A DNA stretch of 64,000 bases from CAVQWT01 sp963810815 (GTDB lineage Bacteria; Pseudomonadota; Gammaproteobacteria; Burkholderiales; Casimicrobiaceae): NCBI GenBank assembly GCA_963810815.1, contig CAWEPB010000010.1, positions 7,458-71,457 on the forward strand. The letters are read 5' to 3'. Numbering within the stretch: position 1 is the stretch's first letter; each line of letters begins with the position of its first letter. Below are positions 53,311 through 62,022 of this stretch, piece after piece. The position numbers were made by a program, and so were the translations under genes. Under the pieces are notes generated by a model that saw nothing but the letters and a program-made list of their open reading frames with translations, ran no database searches and was not told the origin of the DNA.

Positions 53311-55071
53311 TCACGCGTCGGTCGGCGTCTCGACCGCCAGCGACCCGCTTTCGAGCGCGCGTTCCGCCAGCTGCTTGAGCCGCGCGTCCTGGTTGTGCTC
53401 CAGCGCGCGCAGGCCGCGCCGCGTCCGGCGCATCGCCATCGCGACGAAGATGCGCGCGCTGTCGACGTCCGCCGAAGCCTTGTCCGCGCCGCCCGCCTTG
53501 CCGATCGCCCAGGTGGCGCGCGAAAGGGTCGCCGTCGAGAGAAAGATGTCGATGGCCGCGTTGGCGAGTCGCTCCTGGTGGAACTGGTGCTCGATGATGT
53601 TCCGGCCGTGCTCGACCAGCAGCTTCTCGACGGCCAGCGCCAGGTCGTGCACGGCCTTGGCCACCAGTTCGGCCTCGTCCTTCAGCGCCTCGTGCACGCG
53701 GGTGAAGCGGGGATTGACCAGCTGCCGCTTCACCCGCCCGCCGATGTACGAGCCGATGGCCCCCAGCGACCGCAGCGGATCCCGGAAGGCCCTGCCCAGT
53801 TCCTTCAGCTGCTCGCCCGGCTGCTGCAGCCCGGAAAGCGCGATCAGCGCGCGCAGGATCTCGTTCGTGCCCTCGAAGATCAGCATGACCCGGCAATCGC
53901 GGACGAACTGCTCGTACGGGTATTCCTTCGAGTAGCCGATGCCGCCGGCGATCTGCTGCGCATCGCCCGCCGCGCGGAAGGCCAGTTCGGAGGCGAACAC
54001 CTTGCACGCCGCCGTCTCCAGCGAGAAATCGATGCCGCCGCGGTCCATCATCGACGCGCAGATCATCCACCCGGCGTCGGCGGCGTAGCAGTCGGCGGCG
54101 GCCAGCGCGAACTTGCGCTGGATCATCTCGAACGAGCCGATCGGCCGGCCGAACTGCTTGCGCTCCTTCGCGTAGGCGAGGGCGTGGTCGAGGATCTTGC
54201 GGGCGCCGCGGGACGACCCGGCGGCAAGCCCCAGCCGCCCCGAGTTCAGGATCTCCAGCGCGATCCTGAAGCCGTCGCCGACCTCGCCCAGGCGGTCCTC
54301 GACCGGCACCCGCACGTTGTCGAACGCCACGGAACGCGTGTCGCTCGCCTTGATGCCCATCTTGTCCTCGATCTTGCCCAGCGTGATGCCGGGAGCGTGC
54401 GCATCCACGATGAACGCGGTGACGCGCTGCTTCGTCTTGCCGTCCGCTTCGACCGGCACCTTGGCGAACACGGTGAAGACACCCGCGTAGCCGGCGTTGG
54501 AGATCCAGATCTTCTCGCCGTTGAGCAGGTAGTGGGTGCCGTCCGCGACCGGGGTGGCCGTGGCGCGCATCGCCTGCGCGTCGGAGCCCGAACCGGGCTC
54601 GGTCAGGCAGAAGGCGGCGATGAGTTCGCCGGTCGCGCACCGCGTGAGCCAGCGCCGCTTCTGGTCGTCGGTGCCGAAGAGCGTGATCCCCTTGCACCCG
54701 ATGGACTGGTGGGCGCCGAAGTACACCGCGAGCGAGGCGTCGGTGGTGCTGACTTCGCCGAAGACGCGGCTGAACAGCAGGGCGGAGGCGCCGAAGCCGC
54801 CGTAGTCCTCGGGGATGTTGATGCCCATCATGCCCAGCTCGGCCATGCCGGCGCGGACGTCGTCCCCGAAGCGGCCCTCGCGATCGAGCCGGGCGGTGTC
54901 CACGGTGGCCGCCGCCCACGCGCGGAACGAGTCGAGCACGGCGACAAGGCTTTCCCGGTCCGCCGGTGCGAGCTCGGGGAAGGGGAAGACGAGGTCCTCG
55001 CGCAACTCCCCCAGGAACAGGCCCCGCGTGAACGAGGGATTGTGCTCGGGATCGGCGAGATGGGCGGTCAT
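53311..55071 (-). CDS. acyl-CoA dehydrogenase, VLCAD/ACAD9-like
   Basis: A 586-residue flavoenzyme. Besides the about 380-residue dehydrogenase core it has a C-terminal helical extension of about 180 residues, as in very-long-chain enzymes. FAD and substrate blocks FCLTEPGSGSDAQAM and GEKIWISNAGYAGVF are present. The catalytic Glu lies in LIFEGTNEILR-type sequence (MLIFEGTNEIL). It removes two hydrogens from an acyl-CoA. It is monocistronic or leads into thiM, and no electron-transfer flavoprotein genes are near. Confidence 0.92.
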   Translation of the reverse strand: MTAHLADPEHNPSFTRGLFLGELREDLVFPFPELAPADRESLVAVLDSFRAWAAATVDTARLDREGRFGDDVRAGMAELGMMGINIPEDYGGFGASALLFSRVFGEVSTTDASLAVYFGAHQSIGCKGITLFGTDDQKRRWLTRCATGELIAAFCLTEPGSGSDAQAMRATATPVADGTHYLLNGEKIWISNAGYAGVFTVFAKVPVEADGKTKQRVTAFIVDAHAPGITLGKIEDKMGIKASDTRSVAFDNVRVPVEDRLGEVGDGFRIALEILNSGRLGLAAGSSRGARKILDHALAYAKERKQFGRPIGSFEMIQRKFALAAADCYAADAGWMICASMMDRGGIDFSLETAACKVFASELAFRAAGDAQQIAGGIGYSKEYPYEQFVRDCRVMLIFEGTNEILRALIALSGLQQPGEQLKELGRAFRDPLRSLGAIGSYIGGRVKRQLVNPRFTRVHEALKDEAELVAKAVHDLALAVEKLLVEHGRNIIEHQFHQERLANAAIDIFLSTATLSRATWAIGKAGGADKASADVDSARIFVAMAMRRTRRGLRALEHNQDARLKQLAERALESGSLAVETPTDA

Positions 55072-55219
55072 GGGTCGCTGCGCGGAGTCGGATGAACTTC
55101 AACTCTATCCCGAATCCGGCGATCGAGCATGGGTGCCGCGGATCGCTGAACATCAAAGGCCGTAGCCGTTGCCGGGGCCGCGTGCATCCGGGTGCATCCG
55201 CGTGGTAAAACCGGCCGAG

Positions 55220-55933
55220 ATGACAAAGGAATCTGCCCGGTTTCGCATCAAAGGATCGTCGAGCGCCGCAGCGCGGATCGGCGGAGTCCTCTGCATCCTG
55301 GTGATGGCAGGGTGCGCCGGGGTCGAACGCGCACCCCAGCCCGAGGCGCCGCCGGTCGCCGCACCGTCGGTCGCGACCGATGCGGTCGAGCCGAAGGTCG
55401 CTCAAACCACGCCGCCGGCCGAGCCGCAGCAAGCGATGGGGATGGAGCGCGGACCCATCGCGGCCGCGCCAACCGTCCTGCCCGCCGCGCCCGCCGCATC
55501 CGGCTCCACGGGGCAGCGCGCGGCCAAAACCGATGCGGCGACTCCCAGGGCGCCGGCGAAGGTTCCCTCTTCGCCCGGCGCGCAGCTTCCGAAGAAGGAG
55601 CCGACTGCCGCGGCGCTCGCGAAGCCGGAAGCGCCACCGCCGCTCGATCTCAAGTCGCTGGAGACCCGGCTCAAGGACACGAATGCGATCGGCGTGTTCA
55701 CCAAGCTCACCCTCAAGAATCAGGTCGATGATCTGCTGGAGCGGTTTCGGGCGTTCTACCAGGGGCGACTCAAGACCACGCTGGCCGACCTGCGGCGAGC
55801 GTACGATCTGCTGGTGCTCAAGGTGCTCGCGCTGTTGCAGGACGCCGACCCGCCGCTTGCCACTGCGATCGCAGCGTCGCGCGAATCCATCTGGGGCATC
55901 CTTTCGAATCCGGCAAAATTTGCAGCGGTCTGA
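55220..55933 (+). CDS. lipoprotein of unknown function with Pro/Ala-rich spacer
   Basis: A 237-residue protein. The ATG at 55220 gives a signal ending in the lipobox VMAGC, so Cys32 should be lipidated and the protein held on a membrane. Residues 35-150 are low-complexity Pro/Ala. Residues 150-237 are a charged helical domain (LETRLKDTNAIGVFTKLTLK and DDLLERFRAFYQGRLKTTLA). No family recognised. The 84-residue exported gene follows after 21 bases, probably in one operon. Confidence 0.75.
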   Translation: MTKESARFRIKGSSSAAARIGGVLCILVMAGCAGVERAPQPEAPPVAAPSVATDAVEPKVAQTTPPAEPQQAMGMERGPIAAAPTVLPAAPAASGSTGQRAAKTDAATPRAPAKVPSSPGAQLPKKEPTAAALAKPEAPPPLDLKSLETRLKDTNAIGVFTKLTLKNQVDDLLERFRAFYQGRLKTTLADLRRAYDLLVLKVLALLQDADPPLATAIAASRESIWGILSNPAKFAAV

Positions 55934-55954
55934 CTTTCCCGAAGGAGATCAACC

Positions 55955-56209
55955 GTGAAACGTCGCATCGGAGGCTGGACGATCGTCGCATTGTTCGCGA
56001 CGCTCCTGGCGGTTCCCTCCCGCGCGGCGGACGACGCCGCGCTCCTCAAGGACCTCACGTCCGTCATCGCGCTTCTCGCCCTGCCCTGCGGCCAGGTGGT
56101 CAGCGCCACGCGGCTCAAGGACAACGATCACATCGCGACCTGCCAGGATGGGAACCGCTATCGGGTATTCATCAACGCCGAAGGCAGAGTCGTCGCGCAG
56201 AAGCAGTAG
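55955..56209 (+). CDS. small exported protein
   Basis: An 84-residue protein with a signal peptide (TIVALFATLLAVPSRAADD, cleavage near residue 25). Its mature part of about 60 residues has two Cys (LPCGQVVSATR and IATCQDGNRYRVFI), likely a disulfide. The GTG start is preceded by gaaggag. No family is recognised with confidence. It follows the lipoprotein gene. Confidence 0.75.
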   Translation: MKRRIGGWTIVALFATLLAVPSRAADDAALLKDLTSVIALLALPCGQVVSATRLKDNDHIATCQDGNRYRVFINAEGRVVAQKQ

Positions 56210-56221
56210 CGATCTTCGCGG

Positions 56222-57010
56222 TCACGTCCGGGCGCCGAGGAATCCGGCGACGCCGGTCCAGAACGCGTCCGGCACGCTCAGGCTGTTGTGGTCGGTGGCG
56301 CCCACGACCAGCCACGACTTCGGTCCCGCCCACGCGTCGTAGAGCGCCCGCGACCGTTCGTGGGGAATGATCGCGTCGCGGTCGGCGACGATCGCGAGCA
56401 GCGGCACCTGCACGCTCCGCGCAACGGCGGCGGCATCGAAGCGGTGCCGCAGCAACAGCGACACGGGCAGCCAGGGATAGTGGGTGCGGCCCAGCTCGAC
56501 CAGGCTGTCGAACGGCGAGACGAGGACCAGCCCGGCGAGCGGCCGCGCGGCCGCCAGCTTCACCGCGACGCCGGTGCCGAGGCTGCGGCCGAATGCGACG
56601 ATCCGCCGCGCGTCGACGTCGGGTCGCGCCGCAATCGTGTCGTGGATCACCAGCGCGTCGGCGACGAGCGCCGACTCGCCCGGCGCGCCCTCGCTCGTCC
56701 CGTAGCCCCGATAGTTGATGGCGACGATGGCCCAGTCGCGTGGCCAGCGCGGGTCGGCGAGCGTTCCCGAGACTTCCTCGGCGTTGCCGCCGAAATACAG
56801 GACGACGGGGGCCGGGACCGCGCCTGTGCCGCGCATCCAGCCGCGCAGGCGCGTGCCGTCGGTCGCGACGATCTCGAGCGGCTTCGCGGCCGCCGGCAGG
56901 TCGGCGATCGAGACGACGGGCTGGGGATAGAAGATCAGCCGTTCCTGCGCGAACCACGCCGCGGCGGGCACGCCCAGCACCAAGGCGGCAAGGACGACGA
57001 TCCACTCCAT
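56222..57010 (-). CDS. alpha/beta hydrolase
   Basis: A 262-residue protein with an N-terminal membrane anchor (WIVVLAALVLGVPAAAWFAQ). The alpha/beta-hydrolase core has the nucleophile elbow FGRSLGTGVAVKLA (Ser), the acid VADRDAIIPHE and the His at ATDHNSL. It resembles the BEM46/YfhR group of peptidase-like hydrolases. Substrate unknown. I prefer the ATG at 57010 to the one at 57052, because a TATAAT box at 57060-57055 would start transcription inside the longer form. Confidence 0.85.
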   Translation of the reverse strand: MEWIVVLAALVLGVPAAAWFAQERLIFYPQPVVSIADLPAAAKPLEIVATDGTRLRGWMRGTGAVPAPVVLYFGGNAEEVSGTLADPRWPRDWAIVAINYRGYGTSEGAPGESALVADALVIHDTIAARPDVDARRIVAFGRSLGTGVAVKLAAARPLAGLVLVSPFDSLVELGRTHYPWLPVSLLLRHRFDAAAVARSVQVPLLAIVADRDAIIPHERSRALYDAWAGPKSWLVVGATDHNSLSVPDAFWTGVAGFLGART

Positions 57011-57054
57011 CGGCAGGCCCTCGGACGGAAGACGCGGGCGGCGGTACACCATGG

Positions 57055-57060
57055 ATTATA
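57055..57060 (-). promoter_or_regulatory. -10 box of the alpha/beta hydrolase gene
   Basis: A perfect TATAAT on the minus strand (57060-57055), with a start point predicted near 57048. No clear -35 box in the GC-rich stretch beyond it. Confidence 0.4.
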
Positions 57061-57200
57061 GGCAGCTTCGCCGCCGGACCCGTCGCCCGCGGTCCGGCGG
57101 ACGGGGTCGCGGCCGGCGACGACGGCACTCGCCCCGGCGACCGGGAACTCCGGACGGGCGGCAATTGCACGCCGCCGCGTTTCGGTGCAGCCTGATTGCC

Positions 57201-58136
57201 ATGCAACGACTTCGTCGAATCGGCAGAAGTCGGGCGCTCCTCGTCTGTCTGCTGCCGGTGACCCTGACCGTCGCCGCGGCCGAGGTACCCTCGCCCACCG
57301 CGTCGCCGTCGATGGCATCGCCCGCCAGCCTGCGCGAGCGCGCCGTCGCGTACGAGCACGGCGAAGGCGTGCCCAAGGATCCGCAGGCCGCGGTCGCCCT
57401 CTATTGCGAGGCGGCGCGCGCCGGCGACGCCGATGCGGCCTACGGTCTCGGGTGGATGGTCGCCAACGGCCGCGGCGTCGCCCGCGACGACGCGGCCGCG
57501 GCGGCGCTGTTCGCGTTGGCGGTGCAGGCGGGCCACGAGCAGGCGCGGAACCTGCTGGCCGTCGTCGGCAGCGAACCGGGCGCGCTGCCGGACTGCATGC
57601 GGCCGCCGGCGCCGGAGGAGCCCCCGCCGGACCCGTCCGCGGCGGAGCCGGCGCCGCCCGATCCGTTCGCCGACCTACCGCCGTGGAAGCAGCAGATCGC
57701 CGACCAGGTCACCCGCTACGCGCCGCGCTACGCGGTCGAACCCCGGCTGGCACTCGCGGTGATCGCAGCGGAGTCCAATTTCGACCACCGCGCGGTCTCC
57801 CCGAAGGGCGCGCAGGGCCTGATGCAGCTCATCCCGGAAACCGCGACGCGCTTCAACGTCAGGGACCCCTTCGACGTGCGCGAGAACCTGCGCGGCGGCT
57901 TGGCGTACCTCCGCTGGCTGCTCGCCTACTACCAGGGCAACGTCGCGCTTGCCGTCGCGGCCTACAACGCCGGCGAGCGCGCGGTCGACCGGCACGGCGG
58001 CGTGCCGCCCTTTGCGGAAACGCGGGAGTACGTCCGCCGCATCCTGGCCGCGTTTCCCAGCGCGCGCCACGCGTTCGATTCGCGAGTCACCGGCCCCTCG
58101 CCGATGCTGTCGCGCAGCGCTCCGGCGAGCCGGTAG
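57201..58136 (+). CDS. Sel1-repeat and SLT-domain lytic transglycosylase
   Basis: A 311-residue exported protein. After the signal peptide (ALLVCLLPVTLTVAAAE) come two Sel1 repeats (about residues 45-115, AAYGLGWMVANGRGVARDDA), a Pro-rich linker and an SLT domain (about 155-290). The catalytic Glu is in AVIAAESNFDHRAVSPKGAQ and the GLMQLIPETATRFNV block follows. It cleaves peptidoglycan glycan strands to 1,6-anhydromuramyl products. The ATG at 57201 is preferred to the upstream in-frame start. It is divergent from the hydrolase. Confidence 0.9.
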   Translation: MQRLRRIGRSRALLVCLLPVTLTVAAAEVPSPTASPSMASPASLRERAVAYEHGEGVPKDPQAAVALYCEAARAGDADAAYGLGWMVANGRGVARDDAAAAALFALAVQAGHEQARNLLAVVGSEPGALPDCMRPPAPEEPPPDPSAAEPAPPDPFADLPPWKQQIADQVTRYAPRYAVEPRLALAVIAAESNFDHRAVSPKGAQGLMQLIPETATRFNVRDPFDVRENLRGGLAYLRWLLAYYQGNVALAVAAYNAGERAVDRHGGVPPFAETREYVRRILAAFPSARHAFDSRVTGPSPMLSRSAPASR

Positions 58137-58251
58137 CCGTCAACAGCACGGGTTCGATCGCATCGCCAGGCACGCGCGCGTCGCCGGCGAGCGCGGCATG
58201 CGCCAGGCCGCCCGCGATCGGTGCCGGCGATCGGCGTCCGCGATCGGGGCG

Positions 58252-59169
58252 CTACGGACGCGTCGGCATGCCGGTCAGCGCCGCGCGGAGTTCGCGGAGC
58301 TTGGCCTTGAGGATGCGTTCGTTGTCGAGGCCGACCCGCACGAGGATCTTCTGCCCGGCCGAAAGCGACTCCAGCCCGGGATCGGCGAACTCGAACATGA
58401 CCCGGGGCTGGGAAAGGTAGACCGGAGCCGCGGGCTCCGGGGCCGCGAGCAGATGGTCGATGACGCCGATCAGCCGATCGTTGAAGTATCCATTCGGGTA
58501 TCCGAGTTCGACGTAGGCCTGCTGGAAGAGCGGATACAGGCGAACGTAGAAGCCCGCCAGGCGCCTGGCGTCGATCGCTTCCGCGGCGCGGACGTACCGG
58601 GCGTACCGGACCGCGTTGGCGCCGTCGATCGCAGTCCCGCCAGCGATGTCGACGGTGGCGAACGGCCCGGGCACGGCCTTGATCGGAAGCACCTGGGCCG
58701 CGATCGTCTTGCGCGGCAGGTTGTCGACGGTGGCGACGATCCGGCGGACGATCCCGTCCGGCACGAGGAGGCGGACGAAGTCGTCGCCGTTGCCGACCGC
58801 CCCGATCACGTCCTTCGCAACGCCGTCGCTGTCGTCCAGCTTCGGCAGCGCGGATGGGGCGTCGGCCGTATCCGTTGCCGCGGGCACCGGAATCCGGCTC
58901 ACGGGATGCTGGATGGCGGGCTCGGGCTGCGCCGAGGGCGCCGGTGCGGGCGGCGTGGGCGCCTCGGCCCGCGGCACCGCATCATCGCGCGGCCCGAGAA
59001 AATGAAACGCCAGCGCGCCGAGGATCGCCGCGATCACCGCGACCGCGACGACCGCCCGCCAGCCCGCGCGCTTCGGCGCCGGCCGGCGCGGCCCGACGCC
59101 GCCCGTCGGCGCCGACGGCGCGGCATCGATGGTGAATTCAGGATCGGGGTCGAGCGCTTTGGTCGCCAT
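58252..59169 (-). CDS. DUF3014 membrane-anchored protein
   Basis: A 305-residue protein with a single membrane helix at residues 40-58 (VVAVAVIAAILGALAFHF), a Pro/Ala-rich linker, and a C-terminal domain starting ALPKLDDSDGVAKDVIGAVG that matches DUF3014. The stretch VRYARYVRAAEAIDARRLAG and the end VGLDNERILKAKLRELRAAL are also typical. The domain would face the periplasm. Function unknown. The stop lies about 115 bases from the convergent transglycosylase stop. Confidence 0.82.
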   Translation of the reverse strand: MATKALDPDPEFTIDAAPSAPTGGVGPRRPAPKRAGWRAVVAVAVIAAILGALAFHFLGPRDDAVPRAEAPTPPAPAPSAQPEPAIQHPVSRIPVPAATDTADAPSALPKLDDSDGVAKDVIGAVGNGDDFVRLLVPDGIVRRIVATVDNLPRKTIAAQVLPIKAVPGPFATVDIAGGTAIDGANAVRYARYVRAAEAIDARRLAGFYVRLYPLFQQAYVELGYPNGYFNDRLIGVIDHLLAAPEPAAPVYLSQPRVMFEFADPGLESLSAGQKILVRVGLDNERILKAKLRELRAALTGMPTRP

Positions 59170-59256
59170 GGCGATCCTCCGGTAGAAGCCATTGGAGGTG
59201 TTGCGCCGGCCGGGAGTTCCCCTGCCGCCGGTTTCCGCCGTGGCGCGGCGCCGCGA

Positions 59257-60111
59257 TCAGCGGAAGACGACCGTCTTCTGCCCGTTCAGGAACACGCGCC
59301 GCTCGAGGTGCCAGCGCACCGCGCGCGCGAGCGCCAGGCACTCGACGTCGCGGCCCAGCGCCACCAGGTCGTCGGCGCGCATGTTGTACTCGACCCGCGC
59401 GACCTCCTGGTCGATGATCGGCCCCTCGTCGAGGTCGCTGGTCACGTAGTGCGCGGTGGCGCCGATCAGCTTGACGCCGCGCTCGTACGCCTGGTGGTAC
59501 GGCTTCGCGCCCTTGAACGAAGGCAGCAGCCCGTGGTGGATGTTGATCGCGCGCCCCGCCAGCCGGCGCGCGAGGTCGTCGGACAGGATCTGCATGTAGC
59601 GCGCCAGCACCACCAGCTCCGCGCCGGTCTCGGCGATCAGCTCGAGCAGCCGCCGCTCCTGCTGCGCCTTGGTCGCCGCCGTCACCGGCAGGTGGTGGAA
59701 CGGGATGCCGTACGACGCGGCCAGCCGGACGCTGTCGCGGTGGTTGGAGACGATGGCCACCGGCTCCATCGGCAGCGCGCCCACCTTCCAGCGATACAGG
59801 AGATCGTTGAGGCAGTGGTCCTGCCTCGACACCAGGATCAGCACGCGCGGCCGCACCGATGCGTCGTGCAGCTGCCAGTCCATCGCGAAGCCCGCGGCGA
59901 CCGGCGCGAACGCGGTCCGGATGCCGGCGAAGTCGATGTCGTCCTTCACCGGGCCGAACACCACGCGCATGAAGAAGCGGCCGGTGTCGACGTCGTCGTA
60001 CTGCGCGCTCTCGAGGATGTTGCAGCCGCCCTGCGCGAGGAACGTCGCCACCGCGGCGACGATGCCGGGGCGGTCGGTGCAGGACAGGGTGAGGATGTGG
60101 CGGGGGGACAT
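59257..60111 (-). CDS. purU: formyltetrahydrofolate deformylase (PurU)
   Basis: A 284-residue enzyme. An N-terminal ACT domain (RHILTLSCTDRPGIVAAVAT) precedes the formyltransferase-fold domain. Catalytic residues are in INIHHGLLPSFKGAKPYHQA (Asn, His) and DLDEGPIIDQEV (Asp). It hydrolyses 10-formyl-THF to formate and THF, balancing one-carbon pools. The ATG at 60111 (MSPRHILT) is the family start; the open frame beyond it overlaps the tRNA and is not real. Confidence 0.93.
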   Translation of the reverse strand: MSPRHILTLSCTDRPGIVAAVATFLAQGGCNILESAQYDDVDTGRFFMRVVFGPVKDDIDFAGIRTAFAPVAAGFAMDWQLHDASVRPRVLILVSRQDHCLNDLLYRWKVGALPMEPVAIVSNHRDSVRLAASYGIPFHHLPVTAATKAQQERRLLELIAETGAELVVLARYMQILSDDLARRLAGRAINIHHGLLPSFKGAKPYHQAYERGVKLIGATAHYVTSDLDEGPIIDQEVARVEYNMRADDLVALGRDVECLALARAVRWHLERRVFLNGQKTVVFR

Positions 60112-60122
60112 CGGGCGGGACT

Positions 60123-60198
60123 TGGTAGGCCGTGTAGGGATCGAACCTACGACCAACGGATTAAGAGTCCGCTGCTCTACCAGCTGAGCTAACGGCCC
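60123..60198 (-). tRNA. tRNA-Lys (anticodon CUU)
   Basis: A 76-base tRNA including an encoded CCA end. Acceptor GGGCCGT pairs with ACGGCCT (one G-U). The D-arm GCTCAGCTGGTAGAGC, the anticodon stem GCGGA/TCCGT around loop CTCTTAA (anticodon CTT) and the T-arm GTAGGTTCGATCCCTAC are standard. Confidence 0.97.
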
Positions 60199-60413
60199 GA
60201 CCGCCTCCCATTCTGCCCCAAGCGCGGCGGCAGGGGGTAGTGACCGCCGAACGCGACGACAGGTCGCCGAAACCGGTGGCGCGACCCGCGCCGGCCCGGT
60301 TTGGGGCACACTACCGCCGCCGCCGGGGGCGCCGCAGCGCGACCTGCGCGCCGGGGCCCGGGGCCCGCGCGCTGGCCCGACCGGCGCTGCGCCGAATCAA
60401 AGGAGATCGAATC

Positions 60414-61193
60414 TTGGAACTCACGCTGGTCGCCCTGCTGTCCGCCGCCGCCCTGTTCGTCGCCATGCTGGCGTGCTACGAGATCGGCCGGCGCATCGGC
60501 GTCGCCCGGCTGGCGAGCGACCCGGACGGTCTCGCGCACGGCATCGGCGCGGTCGACGGCGCCGTGTTCGCGCTGCTCGGACTGCTGATGGCGTTCACGT
60601 TCTCCGGCGCCGCGTCGCGGTTCGAGGCGCGGCGGCAACTGATCACGCAGGAAGCCAACGCCATCGGCACCGCGTACCTGCGCGTCGACCTGCTGCCGGC
60701 CGACGCGCAGCCCGAGATCCGCGACATCTTCCGCAGGTACGTCGACCTGCGCGCGGTCGTGTACTCGGAGGCGGCCGACCGCGCCGCGACCGCGGCGAAG
60801 CTGGCGGAGACGGCGGCGATGCAGGAGGCGATCTGGGCGAAGGCGCTGGCCGCGGGCCGGCGGCCGGACGCGACCGCGCCGGCCACGATACTGATGCTGC
60901 CCGCGCTGAACGAGATGATCGACATCACGACCACGCGCGAGACGGCCACCCGCGACCACCCGCCCGCGATCATCTACCTGCTGCTCGTGGGGCTGAGCCT
61001 CGTCGGTTCGCTGCTGATGGGCTACGGCATGTCGGAGAACAAGCGGCAGAGCTGGCTGCACACCGTGGCCTTCTCGATCGTGCTGTCGCTGGTGGTGTAC
61101 GTCATCGTCGACCTGGAGTTTCCGCGCGTGGGACTGATCCGCGTCGACGCCGCCGACCAGGTGCTGGTGGATCTACGGAAGAGCATGCGGTGA
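60414..61193 (+). CDS. DUF4239 (bestrophin-like domain) membrane protein
   Basis: A 259-residue protein with four hydrophobic segments (about residues 4-22, 45-65, 185-203 and 212-232) and a long cytosolic middle region rich in Ala/Glu. AVFALLGLLMAFTFSGAASR and the later LVGSLLMGYGMSENKRQSW are typical of DUF4239. The family is proposed to resemble bestrophin channels but is untested. The TTG start is supported by aaaggag ten bases upstream; no nearby ATG fits. Confidence 0.82.
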   Translation: MELTLVALLSAAALFVAMLACYEIGRRIGVARLASDPDGLAHGIGAVDGAVFALLGLLMAFTFSGAASRFEARRQLITQEANAIGTAYLRVDLLPADAQPEIRDIFRRYVDLRAVVYSEAADRAATAAKLAETAAMQEAIWAKALAAGRRPDATAPATILMLPALNEMIDITTTRETATRDHPPAIIYLLLVGLSLVGSLLMGYGMSENKRQSWLHTVAFSIVLSLVVYVIVDLEFPRVGLIRVDAADQVLVDLRKSMR

Positions 61194-61284
61194 CGAATTG
61201 CCTTGACTTGGTGAGCGTCGCCGCGACCTTGCGGCGCGCCCGTTTTGCCCGGCATTCGAATCGGGATTCGGCGCAACCGCGAGC

Positions 61285-61563
61285 CTAGGCAACCTCGAGC
61301 AGCGCCTGCGGATTCCTGGCGGCGACCATCAACAACGTGCGTGCGGCACCCGAGGGCGCGCGGCGTCCCTGCTCCCACTCCTGCAGGGTACGCACGGAGA
61401 CTCCGAGCAGGGTCGCGAACGCAGCCTGCGAAAGCCCGGTACTTGCGCGGATCGCTCCCACCGATGGCACGTTGACCACGCGCCCGGCTTCGCCACGCTT
61501 GAGCTCGCGCAGGCCCCCGAGAATTTCCTGCCCGACGTTTCGCTTTGCCGCAGCCTTAGCCAT
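61285..61563 (-). CDS. higA2: HigA2-type antitoxin (XRE family)
   Basis: A 92-residue DNA-binding antitoxin. Its helix-turn-helix (about residues 35-75) is ASTGLSQAAFATLLGVSVRT followed by LQEWEQGRR, typical of HigA/NadS. The N terminus is basic and flexible and would wrap the toxin. The ATG at 61563 overlaps the toxin stop by eight bases, so the two are coupled in the toxin-first order of higBA systems. Confidence 0.92.
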   Translation of the reverse strand: MAKAAAKRNVGQEILGGLRELKRGEAGRVVNVPSVGAIRASTGLSQAAFATLLGVSVRTLQEWEQGRRAPSGAARTLLMVAARNPQALLEVA

Positions 61564-61867
61564 CGATTTCGTTCCTGATCTGCCTAAGGACATGAGCCGG
61601 GATGCTCTCCGCAACGTTCTTCGGGTAGAGCGTAAGCATCCAGATCTGGCCCTGCCGGGTCCGCAGAAAATAGACGATCCGCAGTCCCCCACGCTTGCCG
61701 CGTCCGCCGGCTCCCCAGCGAAGCTTGCGAACGCCGCCTGAACCGCGAATGACGACTCCAGCCTCCGGATCGGCAAGCAACGTCTGCTGGAGTGCCGCGT
61801 ACTCATCGTCCGACAGGTACTCGTGCACGAGCCGGGTGAACAGCTTTGTTTCGACGAAGCTGATCAC
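61556..61867 (-). CDS. higB2: HigB2-type RelE-fold toxin
   Basis: A 103-residue ribosome-dependent mRNA nuclease of the HigB2 branch. EYLSDDEYAALQQTLLADPE, GVRKLRWGAGGRGKRGGLRI and YFLRTRQGQIWMLTLYPKNV match the known V. cholerae HigB2 pattern, with Arg/Lys active-site residues kept. The GTG start at 61867 gives the family N terminus. A promoter -10 box lies just six bases upstream of it, implying a leaderless message. Confidence 0.92.
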   Translation of the reverse strand: MISFVETKLFTRLVHEYLSDDEYAALQQTLLADPEAGVVIRGSGGVRKLRWGAGGRGKRGGLRIVYFLRTRQGQIWMLTLYPKNVAESIPAHVLRQIRNEIDG

Positions 61868-61873
61868 GTCGCA

Positions 61874-61901
61874 ATTATACGTCTTTGCCGTAGTCCGTCA
61901 A
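61874..61901 (-). promoter_or_regulatory. strong promoter of higB2-higA2
   Basis: On the minus strand TTGACG (61901-61896) and a perfect TATAAT (61879-61874) are 16 bases apart. The start point falls at or near the toxin GTG at 61867, so the message would have no 5' leader. HigA2 probably represses it. Confidence 0.65.
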
Positions 61902-61963
61902 TGACGTACTTCGTGAAGCACGGCGCGTTTGCATCCATTGGCCAACCTCCCGTTTGCAGTTTG

Positions 61964-61969
61964 TATACT
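61964..61969 (+). promoter_or_regulatory. candidate -10 box of the CMD-Rieske gene
   Basis: TATACT lies 54 bases before the ATG at 62023, in an AT-rich patch; no good -35 box. Confidence 0.35.
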
Positions 61970-62022
61970 GTCGGAACCACGGCCAGCAGCCCATTCTCCC
62001 GACGGATGACCACACAACGACC

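Noticed and set aside
60112..60309. N-terminal extension of PurU through the tRNA region
   Set aside because: It would translate the tRNA-Lys gene; the ACT domain begins right at the ATG at 60111.
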